From: an uncultured Bacillaceae bacterium
GTDB taxonomy: Bacteria; Bacillota; Bacilli; Bacillales; Cytobacillaceae
DNA length: 28,261 bases
Assembly (NCBI GenBank): GCA_937995745.1
Contig: CALKIU010000192.1
Coordinates: 1-28,261 of the forward strand
Direction: 5' to 3'
Below the pieces are notes generated by a model. It made no database searches, was not told where the DNA came from, and saw only the letters and a list, made by a program, of their open reading frames with translations. Each line of letters begins with the position of its first letter. The stretch's first letter is position 1. A program made the translations under genes and the position numbers. Below, piece after piece: positions 16,179 to 24,771 of this stretch.

Positions 16179-17921
16179 TTAACGCATTATCGTCGGAAAG
16201 AGTACTGTTTTATTCATGACATCAAACACTCCCCGCTGGGTGACGCGGACATACGGCAAATGGGTGGAACTGAAGAACAACAGGGAATAGATCGGATCTT
16301 GAAAGCGGTAGCCTTTTTCCTTGAGATAGGCCGAAAGACTCTTTTCCATGGAAATCAATTCCTCAACCGGCCGTTCGGACATAATTCCCAGAAGCGGCAG
16401 CGGGATTTCGCGGACAATATATTCATTTTCACTGACGACAATGCCCCCGCCCAGTTCTTTTAACCGGTTGAAAGCCCGGAGCATGTCGGTCTTTCTTTTT
16501 CCAATCAGTATGATATCGCCGGTGTAGGAAAATGAACTGGCCAATCCGGACAGCTTGTTTGCGAACCCTTTAACAATCGTATTCGTTTTCCATTTGCCGT
16601 TTTTGTCCAGCAAGACGAAAAAGCATTCATCATGGTCTTCCGCGAGCTCATCCCCTTGAACGTCGATGGAAATGGAATAAGGCTTGGTAATGACGGAATT
16701 CACCATTTCAATCCCGAAAGGCATGGAAAACTGAAAATCGTCGGCGGTAAGTTCCCAGGTGATCGTCAACGGTTCAAAACCGAATTTTTCCCACGATATC
16801 TCTCCATAATTATCGACAATGGCCCCGTCAACTTTCACCCATTCCCCTTTGGCAAGGACAGACACCGGCGTCGGTTCGTCCGGGGCGGACAAGAAATTGA
16901 TGTTCGCCACCCTGCCTGTGGCAATGTTGCCGAGAAGATGATCCAACTGATAATAACGGGCGATATTGACGGTCGCCATATTATAAGCGTCCACAACGGG
17001 AATCCCTTTTTCAACCGCCATGCGGATAAGCGCGTCGGTCATCCCGTTTTCATAAAAAGAAGGCGTTGACCCGTCGGTATTAAACATGAACTGATCATAG
17101 CACGCAAGTCCCAGTTTTTTTATGCCGTCAAGAAGAACGGGCAAATCGGGACGGATCGAGGAATGCCGCAAAGAGACGGTATATCCTTGCAGGAGGCGGC
17201 TGTAAACTTCCTCGCCGGTCATCGCTTCGTGATCGCAATCGGCTCCGAAAAGGGTCATTTTGGCCAATGTTTTTTCCGAAGCCCCCGGAAAATGCCCTTC
17301 GATCCGCTTTCGCAGCCGCCTTGCTTCCTGGAGCCAATAGAGCATCATATGGTCTCCTCTGATTAAATTGGGCCATCCGGTCAACTCCCCGCCCTGGACA
17401 ACGGCATCGTGCTCCAGCCATGCTTTCATATCCGCGTTGGAAAAAGTGATTTCCTCTTCCACAATCTCCGTCTGTCCGTCAAAACGGCTCCACCAATACA
17501 TGGTCGATGGAATGGTGCTCATTTCATTCAAGAAGGAAAACGCTTTCCGTTTTTCCAAATTTAACAATAAGACAATATTATCATTAATTAACGTAGTCGT
17601 GCCAAATTGCGACGCATATTTGGCCAATGACAGGGGATTATATAATTGAAACGGGTGGGCGTGTGGTTCAATGTATCCCGGGACGAGCCAGAACCCTTCG
17701 CAGTCGATGATCTCGCAATCATCCATGCGTTCGGGCAGCCGTTCTCCCACATAGACAATGCGGTCTTTGTATATCCAGATATTTGCGGTCATCCATTTTC
17801 GAAACACTTGATTCAAGTAAGTTGCCCTTTTAAGCAGGAGCGTCGGTGAACGTTCACCATCCAAAACCGAAATTTGCTCATATATATGTTTGTTTTTCCA
17901 GCGGTAGCGTTGTTCAAACAT
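16179..17921 (-). CDS. yerA: Adenine deaminase-like amidohydrolase YerA
   Basis: A member of the metal-dependent amidohydrolase superfamily related to adenine deaminase (adenine to hypoxanthine plus ammonia), so it is possibly in purine salvage next to the purine operon. The metal-binding HAHP motif follows PGYIEP, and later blocks include GH.PG.S, LRHSS and FNTDGSTP. The adenine deaminase C-terminal domain follows. I choose ATG 17919-17921 (580 residues, MFEQRYRWKNKHIYEQ). GGAGGG lies about 10 nt upstream, and the length equals my recollection of B. subtilis YerA. The 32-residue upstream extension of the frame has no support. Whether YerA proteins really deaminate adenine is uncertain. Confidence 0.88.
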   Translation of the reverse strand: MFEQRYRWKNKHIYEQISVLDGERSPTLLLKRATYLNQVFRKWMTANIWIYKDRIVYVGERLPERMDDCEIIDCEGFWLVPGYIEPHAHPFQLYNPLSLAKYASQFGTTTLINDNIVLLLNLEKRKAFSFLNEMSTIPSTMYWWSRFDGQTEIVEEEITFSNADMKAWLEHDAVVQGGELTGWPNLIRGDHMMLYWLQEARRLRKRIEGHFPGASEKTLAKMTLFGADCDHEAMTGEEVYSRLLQGYTVSLRHSSIRPDLPVLLDGIKKLGLACYDQFMFNTDGSTPSFYENGMTDALIRMAVEKGIPVVDAYNMATVNIARYYQLDHLLGNIATGRVANINFLSAPDEPTPVSVLAKGEWVKVDGAIVDNYGEISWEKFGFEPLTITWELTADDFQFSMPFGIEMVNSVITKPYSISIDVQGDELAEDHDECFFVLLDKNGKWKTNTIVKGFANKLSGLASSFSYTGDIILIGKRKTDMLRAFNRLKELGGGIVVSENEYIVREIPLPLLGIMSERPVEELISMEKSLSAYLKEKGYRFQDPIYSLLFFSSTHLPYVRVTQRGVFDVMNKTVLFPTIMR

Positions 17922-18177
17922 AAACAAACTTCCCTCCCCCAAGGCTGATATCTTTCTTTTCCTTGCCGGCAGATTCGTTGAGCAAGCGCTCGATTTTTTT
18001 TCATACATTCCCTGCAAAGCGGATTCTCAGGCGCCGGGGCAAAATGGCGCACTTTTTGAAATCGCTTTTATTGTAAGAAAATTGAAAATATTTCTAATAC
18101 GTATTTATATTAACACATTTCTCCAGAGAAAACACACGAAGTTATTCAGAATTTTACGACATGGAGGGATCGACAAC

Positions 18178-18435
18178 ATGGAATTAAAACCGAACATCAG
18201 CCTCTTAAACGCCTTGGTCCGCATCACTTGCGGCCTGGCCATGCTCGCCTATGCCACGGCTAAAATGGTGAAAAGGCCCTGGAGGGAATCTTATTATTGG
18301 CTGGGACTTTTAAGCGCCATGAAAGTGGCGGAAGGAATCGTCCGTTTCTGCCCGCTGACATATGTTTATCAAATGGCGAAAGAAAAATGCGACGTCCGTC
18401 TGGCGGAAGAAGACACCGGGCATGAACCGGCGTGA
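18178..18435 (+). CDS. Small DUF2892 (YgaP-type) membrane protein
   Basis: An 85-residue protein with two hydrophobic spans, about residues 11-29 and 40-58 (NALVRITCGLAMLAYATA; YYWLGLLSAMKVAEGIVRF), followed by CPLTYVYQM and a charged tail. The pattern of Asn-Arg-Gly in the first helix and FCPL after the second fits DUF2892 inner-membrane proteins, whose role is unknown. The start ATG 18178 has GGAGGG 8 nt upstream. It is divergent from yerA and convergent with purD. The 18060-18110 leader is AT-rich, with TTGAAA at 18082 as a possible -35 and only a poor -10. Confidence 0.85.
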   Translation: MELKPNISLLNALVRITCGLAMLAYATAKMVKRPWRESYYWLGLLSAMKVAEGIVRFCPLTYVYQMAKEKCDVRLAEEDTGHEPA

Positions 18436-18580
18436 ATATCTCCCTGATCATTTCCGCTTTTCGTCTTTTTGAAAAAAGCGGCCAGATGACAGGGTTCCGT
18501 TTCTCATCTAAAAACTTTTGCTTTCCCCGCCGCATCCGGCTCCGAATCCTCTGACAAACGCCGTTTTAACCCAAAAATAA

Positions 18581-18607
18581 AGGGCTGTGCTTTATTTGCA
18601 CAGCCCT
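18581..18607 (-). terminator. Rho-independent terminator of the purine operon
   Basis: The minus strand has a perfect 10-bp stem AGGGCTGTGC/GCACAGCCCT (18598-18607/18581-18590) with a 7-nt loop, followed by a T-rich tail (TTATTTTT). It is 130 nt past the purD stop. The space between holds a plus-strand small gene. Confidence 0.85.
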
Positions 18608-18628
18608 TGTATGAAAAAGGAGGGAAGG

Positions 18629-18736
18629 ATGGTGCACGGATTCTGGGATTTTGTGATTGATATGTCTTTTGTCTTCATTTTAATTATCGGTAGCCTTATC
18701 GCGTTTTTTTACACCATCACGGGCAAAGCGGAATAA
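18629..18736 (+). CDS. 35-residue single-span membrane protein (unannotated small ORF)
   Basis: The ATG at 18629-18631 follows AAAAAGGAGGGAAGG, a near-perfect ribosome binding site, and TAA is at 18734-18736. The product begins MVHGFWDF and has one strongly hydrophobic helix, about residues 9-28 (VIDMSFVFILIIGSLIAFFY), then the polar end TITGKAE. This gives a likely N-out/C-in or C-out bitopic topology that I cannot fix. It overlaps the 3' UTR of the purine operon on the opposite strand and ends 2 nt before the purD stop codon. Promoter evidence is weak (CTGACA at 18552 with a poor -10); it could be read from the DUF2892 gene upstream. Function is unknown. Confidence 0.65.
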   Translation: MVHGFWDFVIDMSFVFILIIGSLIAFFYTITGKAE

Positions 18737-18738
18737 AA

Positions 18739-20001
18739 TTAACGCCCGATGGCTTTATAACCGATATCCTTCCGGTAAAAGACGCCGTCGCAATCCAGTT
18801 TTTCCAGTTCTTTATATACTTTTTCCTGCGCTTCGGCCAGGGAAGGAGATTTGGCGCCGACCAACAGCACCCGGCCGCCGTTTGTCACAAATTCCCCATC
18901 CTCGTTTTTCTTCGTTCCGGCATGGAAGATATAGCAGTCCGGCGAAATCCGGTCAAGCCCTTTTAATACGGCCCCTTTTTCATAGGCAGCCGGATAGCCT
19001 TTGCTGGCAACAACCACGCCGAGCATCGCTTCCTCATCCCACTCAATCTCCGGAGTTTTTCCGTCTAAAATATCAAGGATGACTTGAACCAAATCCGATT
19101 TCATCCGCGGCAGAACGACTTGTGCTTCCGGATCGCCGAAACGGGCATTGAATTCAATCACTTTCGGACCCCGGTCGGTTTTGATCAAACCGGCATAAAG
19201 CACGCCGACAAACGGTCTTCCCTCGCTCACCATCGCCTTCACCGTCGGCTCGACGATCGTTTCGACGGCTGCTTTTACCGTGTCGTCGCCAATTTGCGGC
19301 ACCGGAGAATAGGAGCCCATTCCGCCCGTATTTGGACCTTCATCGTGATCATAGGCGCGCTTATGGTCCTGGGCGATTTCCAGCGGCACAAACGTTTCCC
19401 CGTTCACGAGCGCCAATAAAGAAAACTCTTCGCCGGTCAAAAATTCTTCAATGACGACCTTTTCCGACGCTTCGCCGAATTTGGCATCGACCATCATTTC
19501 TTTCAGGCTCGTCAGCGCCTCTTCCATCGTCATCGCGACGGTCACGCCTTTTCCGGCCGCCAAACCGTCCGCTTTAATGACGATAGGAGCACCGACTTTT
19601 TCAATGTACGCTTTCGCTTTTTCATAATCGGTGAATACTTCAAACTCGGCTGTCGGAATGCCGTATTTTTGCATCAAGTTTTTCGCAAATGATTTTGAGC
19701 CTTCTATTTCCGCCGCTTTTTGATCCGGTCCGAAAACTTTCAGGCCCGCTTCCCGGAAACGGTCGGCCAAGCCTTCCAAAAGGGGCGCTTCCGGACCGAT
19801 GATCGTCAAGCCGATCTCTTGTTCCTTGGCAAATTGGACGAGTTTTTCCTGTTCATTTTCATTAATCGGTACCAGTTCAGCCACATCCGTCATGCCGTCA
19901 TTGCCCGGAGCGGCGAAGACTTTTTCCACCAACGGGCTTTCGCTCACTTTGCGGCAGATGGCATGCTCGCGGCCGCCGCGGCCGACAACTAAAACTTTCA
20001 T
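18739..20001 (-). CDS. purD: Phosphoribosylamine-glycine ligase (GAR synthetase)
   Basis: Second step of de novo purine synthesis: phosphoribosylamine plus glycine plus ATP gives GAR. The N-terminal VLVVGRGGREHAI loop, the ATP-grasp region (IVIKADGLAAGKGV, GEEFSLLALVNG), the GPNTGGMGSYSP motif and EFNARFGDPE are all intact. The start is ATG 19999-20001 (420 residues), with GGAGGTG 7 nt upstream; a GTG two codons earlier is too close to that site. It is the last gene of the operon, 17 nt after purH, as in B. subtilis. Confidence 0.97.
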   Translation of the reverse strand: MKVLVVGRGGREHAICRKVSESPLVEKVFAAPGNDGMTDVAELVPINENEQEKLVQFAKEQEIGLTIIGPEAPLLEGLADRFREAGLKVFGPDQKAAEIEGSKSFAKNLMQKYGIPTAEFEVFTDYEKAKAYIEKVGAPIVIKADGLAAGKGVTVAMTMEEALTSLKEMMVDAKFGEASEKVVIEEFLTGEEFSLLALVNGETFVPLEIAQDHKRAYDHDEGPNTGGMGSYSPVPQIGDDTVKAAVETIVEPTVKAMVSEGRPFVGVLYAGLIKTDRGPKVIEFNARFGDPEAQVVLPRMKSDLVQVILDILDGKTPEIEWDEEAMLGVVVASKGYPAAYEKGAVLKGLDRISPDCYIFHAGTKKNEDGEFVTNGGRVLLVGAKSPSLAEAQEKVYKELEKLDCDGVFYRKDIGYKAIGR

Positions 20002-20018
20002 TCTCACGCACCTCCGGA

Positions 20019-21560
20019 TTAATGTTTGAAATGTCTTACTCCGGTAAATACCATGGCAATTCCGTATTCATCCGCCTTTTTGATCGAATCCTCGTCGCGG
20101 ATCGATCCGCCGGGCTGGATAATGGCCGTGATGCCGGCTTTTCCGGCCGCTTCAACGGTATCATCCATCGGGAAGAAAGCGTCCGATGCCATGACGGCTC
20201 CTTTCGCTTTTTCACCCGCCTGTTCCAGGGCAATTTTCGCCGCTCCGACGCGGTTCATTTGGCCGGCGCCGACGCCGAGCGTTTTTTCCTTGTCATTGAC
20301 GACAATAGCGTTGGATTTCACATGTTTGACGACTTTCCAGCCGAACTTCAACGCTTCCCATTCTTCCTCCGTCGGCTTTCTCTTCGTCGGAATCGTAATA
20401 TTGGCATCATCGAGCGTATAGCTGTCCCGATCTTGGACGAGCAAACCGCCTTCGATGGAAGTGAGTTTCGCTTCCGGTTTTGCCGGTTCGTCAAACGGCA
20501 CGGTCAAGAGGCGGATATTCTTTTTCTTCGTCAAAATCTCGAGCGCTTCCTCGGAGAAAGACGGTGCGATAATGATCTCGAGGAAGATTTCATGCAGTTT
20601 TTCCGCCGTTTTCTTGTCCACTTCGCGGTTCAAGGCGACAATTCCGCCAAAAATGGAGACCGGATCCGCTTCATACGCTTTGCAGTAGGCGGTGTAAATG
20701 TCTTCTCCCGTTCCGACCCCGCACGGATTTGTGTGTTTTACGGCAACGGCGGCCGGTTCGGAAAATTCTTTCACAATTTGCAAAGCGGCATCGGCATCAT
20801 TGATGTTGTTGTAAGACAATTCTTTTCCGTGCAATTGTTTCGCCGCGGCAATGGAGAAGGTGGAACCGAGCGGTTTGCGGTAGAATGCCGCTTTTTGATG
20901 GGGGTTTTCCCCGTAGCGGAGCGTTTGCTTCAACTCGTATGTGACGGTCAATCTTTCCGGATATTCTTCATTGACAAGGTTTGTCATATATTCTGCAATT
21001 AACGCATCATAAGCGGCCGTATGGCGGAACACTTTCGCTGCCAGACGGCGGCGCGTTTCCGGTTTCACTTCGCCGTGCTCCTTCAATTCTTCCAATACCG
21101 TTCCATAATCAGCCGGATCGACCACCACTGTCACATGCTCGTGGTTTTTGGCAGAAGCGCGGAGCATCGCCGGTCCGCCGATGTCGATATTTTCAATGGC
21201 CTCTTCCACTGTGACATTCGGTTTGGCAATCGTCTGTTGGAACGGATAAAGATTGACGCAAACGAGATGGATCGGTTGAATGTTATGTTCTTCCAATTGC
21301 TTGCGATGGCTTTCTTCAGAAAACTTTGCCAGTAAGCCGCCGTGAATATACGGATTCAAAGTTTTGACGCGACCCTCCAAAATTTCCGGAAATCCGGTCA
21401 CGTCCTCCACGCCGGTGACAGGAACTCCATTTTCCTCCAGCGCCTTTTTCGTGCCGCCGGTGGAAATGATTTCAAAGCCCAGCTCGTTCAGGCTTTTGGC
21501 AAATTCCACCACTCCCCTTTTATCCGATACGCTGATGAGTGCCCGTTTTTTCATTGTCAT
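20019..21560 (-). CDS. purH: Bifunctional AICAR transformylase / IMP cyclohydrolase
   Basis: Catalyses the final two steps to IMP. The 513-residue protein has the N-terminal MGS-like cyclohydrolase domain (ALISVSDKRG, STGGTKK, TGFPEILEGRVKTL, IHGGLL). The C-terminal transformylase carries the KHTNPCG motif, RYGENPHQ.A.FY and GAGQMNRV. The start at 21558-21560 (MTMKKRAL) matches the B. subtilis MTIKRAL start. An internal ATG at 21552-21554 is better spaced from GGGGAG (8 nt), so either may be used. It begins 12 nt after the purN stop. Confidence 0.97.
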   Translation of the reverse strand: MTMKKRALISVSDKRGVVEFAKSLNELGFEIISTGGTKKALEENGVPVTGVEDVTGFPEILEGRVKTLNPYIHGGLLAKFSEESHRKQLEEHNIQPIHLVCVNLYPFQQTIAKPNVTVEEAIENIDIGGPAMLRASAKNHEHVTVVVDPADYGTVLEELKEHGEVKPETRRRLAAKVFRHTAAYDALIAEYMTNLVNEEYPERLTVTYELKQTLRYGENPHQKAAFYRKPLGSTFSIAAAKQLHGKELSYNNINDADAALQIVKEFSEPAAVAVKHTNPCGVGTGEDIYTAYCKAYEADPVSIFGGIVALNREVDKKTAEKLHEIFLEIIIAPSFSEEALEILTKKKNIRLLTVPFDEPAKPEAKLTSIEGGLLVQDRDSYTLDDANITIPTKRKPTEEEWEALKFGWKVVKHVKSNAIVVNDKEKTLGVGAGQMNRVGAAKIALEQAGEKAKGAVMASDAFFPMDDTVEAAGKAGITAIIQPGGSIRDEDSIKKADEYGIAMVFTGVRHFKH

Positions 21561-21572
21561 ATCTCCCCTTCC

Positions 21573-22139
21573 TTATTCCCCTAACAGTTTTTGCAATACT
21601 GCCGGATACAATTGGTGTTCAACGGCATGAATTTTTTTCTCCAAACTTTCCCTTGTTTCGTTTTCCTCGACTTCAACCGCCTTTTGGGCGATGATCGGCC
21701 CCGTATCCATCCCTTCATCCACATAATGGATCGTCACGCCGGTGACTTTCACCCCTGCAGCCATAGCCTGGCCGATCGCGTCTTTCCCCGGGAAGGACGG
21801 CAGGAGGGACGGATGGATATTGACAATGCGGCCTTCGTATTCTTCCAATATCGTCGGTCCTATTAATCTCATGTAGCCGGCCAATGCGATAAAATCGATC
21901 TCCTTCTTTTTCAGTTCCTGCAAAATTTCCCGTTCATACGCCGCTTTGTCAGGATAATCTTTCGGCCGGAACACAAATTGGGGGACGCCTTCCTTTTTCG
22001 CCCGCTCAATGACGTACGCTTCCGGCTTGTCGCAAACCAACAGACAAATTTCCGCCTTCAGTTTGCCTTCTTTCACCGCATCGGCAATCGCTTGAAAATT
22101 GCTGCCGCTGCCAGAGGCAAAAACCGCTAGTTTTTTCAT
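21573..22139 (-). CDS. purN: Phosphoribosylglycinamide formyltransferase
   Basis: Transfers a formyl group from 10-formyl-THF to GAR. The 188-residue protein has the nucleotide loop FASGSGSNFQAI, the catalytic Asn and His in NIHPSLLPSFPG, and the Asp in DEGMDTGPI. All catalytic residues are present. The start ATG 22137-22139 has GGAGG about 10 nt upstream. It follows the purM stop by 23 nt. Confidence 0.97.
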   Translation of the reverse strand: MKKLAVFASGSGSNFQAIADAVKEGKLKAEICLLVCDKPEAYVIERAKKEGVPQFVFRPKDYPDKAAYEREILQELKKKEIDFIALAGYMRLIGPTILEEYEGRIVNIHPSLLPSFPGKDAIGQAMAAGVKVTGVTIHYVDEGMDTGPIIAQKAVEVEENETRESLEKKIHAVEHQLYPAVLQKLLGE

Positions 22140-22162
22140 AATAAAACTTCCTCCGTCTTGAA

Positions 22163-23188
22163 TTATTTGATTGTAACTCCCTCTCCTTCAACAACCGTCC
22201 CGATCACATACGCTTTTTCGCCAATGTCATTAAAGAAGGTCACTGCCTCGGAAGCCGTGTTTTCATCGACGGCAACCACCATTCCCGTACCCATGTTGAA
22301 GATGTTGTACATCTCCCGGCGGTCCAGGTTGCCCAATTTTTCCATCAAAGTAAACACGGGGGGAATGTCCCAATTTTTCTCGTAAAGTTCCGCGCCTGTT
22401 CCCTCCGGAAGCATGCGGGGAATATTTTCGATAAAACCGCCTCCGGTAATATGGGCCAAACCTTTGATCTCAAATTTTTTCAGGGCCTGCAAAATCGATT
22501 TGACGTAAATTCTCGTCGGTTTCAGGAGTTCTTCCCCCAGCGTCGTGCCCAGTTCCTCCACATAATCCTCCGGCTTCATTTTGGCCTGTTCAAAAAAGAT
22601 CTTCCGCACAAGAGAATAGCCGTTGGAGTGGATTCCGCTGGAAGCCAAGCCGATGAATACGTCTCCCGGTTTAATATTCTTCCCGGTAATCAAATCGGAC
22701 TTTTCACAAGCGCCGACGGCAAAACCGGCGATATCATACTCGTCTTCCCCATACATGCCGGGCATTTCCGCCGTTTCTCCGCCGATGAGCGCGCAGCCGG
22801 CTTGGGCGCAGCCTTCCGCCACCCCTTTGACGATCGCTTCAATTTTTTCCGGCACTTGTTTTCCGCAGGCGATATAATCGAGGAAATAGATCGGCTCCGC
22901 TCCTTGGACAACGATGTCGTTCACGCACATCGCCACGCAGTCGATGCCGATCGTGTCATGCTTGTCCATCATAAAAGCGATCTTCAATTTCGTGCCCACT
23001 CCGTCCGTTCCGGAAACCAAGACCGGTTCCTTCAAACCGAGGACGGAGAGATCAAACAATCCCCCGAAACCGCCGATTCCGCCCATCACTCCGGGACGCA
23101 TCGTCTTTTGGATATGTTTTTTTATTCTGCTTACGGATTCATAACCGGCCTCAATATTCACTCCCGCCTGTTTATAAGCTTCGGCCAT
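22163..23188 (-). CDS. purM: Phosphoribosylformylglycinamidine cyclo-ligase (AIR synthase)
   Basis: Closes the imidazole ring: FGAM plus ATP gives AIR. The PurM/PurL-fold protein shows VSGTDGVGTKLKIAF, the GGETAEMPGMY block, and a C-terminal HITGGGFIENIPR. The start is ATG 23186-23188 (341 residues, MAEAYKQAGVNIEAGYE), which matches the B. subtilis N-terminus and has GGAGG 8 nt upstream. A longer frame to 23206 lacks support. It is separated from purF by about 170 nt, the largest gap in the operon apart from the purK-purS junction. Confidence 0.97.
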   Translation of the reverse strand: MAEAYKQAGVNIEAGYESVSRIKKHIQKTMRPGVMGGIGGFGGLFDLSVLGLKEPVLVSGTDGVGTKLKIAFMMDKHDTIGIDCVAMCVNDIVVQGAEPIYFLDYIACGKQVPEKIEAIVKGVAEGCAQAGCALIGGETAEMPGMYGEDEYDIAGFAVGACEKSDLITGKNIKPGDVFIGLASSGIHSNGYSLVRKIFFEQAKMKPEDYVEELGTTLGEELLKPTRIYVKSILQALKKFEIKGLAHITGGGFIENIPRMLPEGTGAELYEKNWDIPPVFTLMEKLGNLDRREMYNIFNMGTGMVVAVDENTASEAVTFFNDIGEKAYVIGTVVEGEGVTIK

Positions 23189-23220
23189 AGAAAGCTCCTC
23201 CTTCAAAAATGGACTTCAAA

Positions 23221-23249
23221 CCTTTCCTGCACCGGATTAGCAAGAAAGG
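23221..23249 (-). promoter_or_regulatory. Stem-loop in the purF-purM gap
   Basis: The arms CCTTTCCTGC (23221-23230) and GCAAGAAAGG (23240-23249) pair with a single mismatch around a 9-nt loop, just upstream of the purM ribosome binding site. It has no T-tract. It may mark RNA processing or translation control, or be incidental. Confidence 0.35.
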
Positions 23250-23358
23250 GCGACAATGATCATGCCGCCTGTCACTTAAATATTCGTCTCCCTGTGCCGG
23301 ACGCCGCCAAAAGCCGCCGGCGGCCAGTTCCCTCATCATTCCGTCCGCACTTTCTTTC

Positions 23359-24771
23359 CTATTCTTTTTCGAAAGGATGGACCGTATCCGGATAAATTTC
23401 CGTCGGATATTTGCCTGTAAAGCAGGCCAGACAATGCCCGCCAAATTCGCCGCCGGCTTTTTTTCCGAGAGCCTCTAACAAGCCTTCAACGCTGAGAAAG
23501 GTTAAACTGTCCGCTCCGATAATATCCTTCATTTCTTCCACGGAATAGCGGGCAGCCATTAATTCTTCCTTTCTCGAAGGATCAATTCCATAGAAACAAG
23601 GATTTCGGAACGGCGGAGAGCTGATCGCCACATGCACTTCCGTGGCGCCGGCATTTTTTAACATTTTGACAATTCGTTTGCTTGTTGTTCCGCGGACGAT
23701 GGAATCATCGACCATGATGACTCTTTTGCCTTCGACCACCCCGCGGACGGCAGAGAGTTTCATTTTCACTCCCTGCTCCCTCAACGCTTGGGAAGGCTTG
23801 ATAAAGGTACGGCCGACATAGCGGTTTTTAATCAGCCCCATTTCATAGGGGATGCCGGACTCTTCCGCATAACCGATCGCTGCCGAAATGCTGGAATCAG
23901 GCACTCCGGTGACGACATCGGCATCGATTTTCGCTTCGCGGGCGAGAATTTTCCCCAGCTTTTTGCGGGCGCTGTGAACATTGATTCCATTAATATTGCT
24001 GTCCGGCCTGGAAAAATAAATATATTCCATGGCGCACATCGCCTGATTGGAAGCTTGCGCAAACTGCTCGGAATGGATGCCGTCATCATTGATGACAACA
24101 AGTTCCCCCGGATTCACATCCCGGACGAACTCCGCGCCGACGGCGTCAAAGGCGCATGTTTCCGAAGCGACGACATGGGCGCCGCCAAGCATGCCGATGG
24201 AAAGGGGGCGCATGCCGTTCGGATCCAGGGCCACCATCAGTTCGGTTTCCGTCATAATCAAGAACGCATAGGCTCCTTTGACCATCGACAAGGCGTTTTT
24301 CACTTGCTCTTTGATCGTGCGGAGGCCGGAGCGCCGGATTAAATGGGCGAGAATCTCCGTGTCCGAACTTGTTTGAAAGATGCTGCCTTGGCCTTCGAGT
24401 TGGATTCTCAGCTGTGTGGCATTAATGAGATTGCCGTTGTTGGCAAGTGCCAGGCTTCCTGAAGTGGAGTGGAAGAGAAGAGGCTGGACATTTTGATAGC
24501 CTCTCCTCCCGACCGCTTTATAGCTGACATGGCCTATCGCCGCTTTTCCCCTCAATTCGTTCAAAGCCTCTGAGGTAAACACTTCCGTTACCAGACCGGG
24601 CCCTTTTGTCCCGTACAGTTTGCTCCCGTCCGTCACGACCATGCCTGCTCCTTCCTGGCCGCGGTGCTGCAGGGCATGCAAACCGTAATACGTGATTTGA
24701 GCGGCTTCCGGATGGCCCCAAATGCCGAAGATACCACACTCTTCGTTCAGGCCTTTTATTTCAGCAAGCAT
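23359..24771 (-). CDS. purF: Amidophosphoribosyltransferase
   Basis: First committed step: PRPP plus glutamine gives phosphoribosylamine. With ATG 24769-24771 (470 residues) the product begins MLAEIKGLNEEC. That is the 11-residue propeptide seen in B. subtilis, which is removed to expose the catalytic Cys. The glutaminase domain (LQHRGQEGAG), the PRPP motif (IMVDDSIVRGTTS) and the cysteines expected to bind the [4Fe-4S] cluster (CAMEYIYF, NPCFYG, HCLACFTG) are intact. The site AAGGAG lies 9 nt upstream. The gene overlaps the end of purL by 16 nt, indicating coupled translation. Confidence 0.97.
   Translation of the reverse strand: MLAEIKGLNEECGIFGIWGHPEAAQITYYGLHALQHRGQEGAGMVVTDGSKLYGTKGPGLVTEVFTSEALNELRGKAAIGHVSYKAVGRRGYQNVQPLLFHSTSGSLALANNGNLINATQLRIQLEGQGSIFQTSSDTEILAHLIRRSGLRTIKEQVKNALSMVKGAYAFLIMTETELMVALDPNGMRPLSIGMLGGAHVVASETCAFDAVGAEFVRDVNPGELVVINDDGIHSEQFAQASNQAMCAMEYIYFSRPDSNINGINVHSARKKLGKILAREAKIDADVVTGVPDSSISAAIGYAEESGIPYEMGLIKNRYVGRTFIKPSQALREQGVKMKLSAVRGVVEGKRVIMVDDSIVRGTTSKRIVKMLKNAGATEVHVAISSPPFRNPCFYGIDPSRKEELMAARYSVEEMKDIIGADSLTFLSVEGLLEALGKKAGGEFGGHCLACFTGKYPTEIYPDTVHPFEKE

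Noticed and set aside
17922..18017. 32-residue N-terminal extension of YerA
   Set aside because: The ATG at 17919-17921 has a GGAGGG site and gives the expected 580-residue length.
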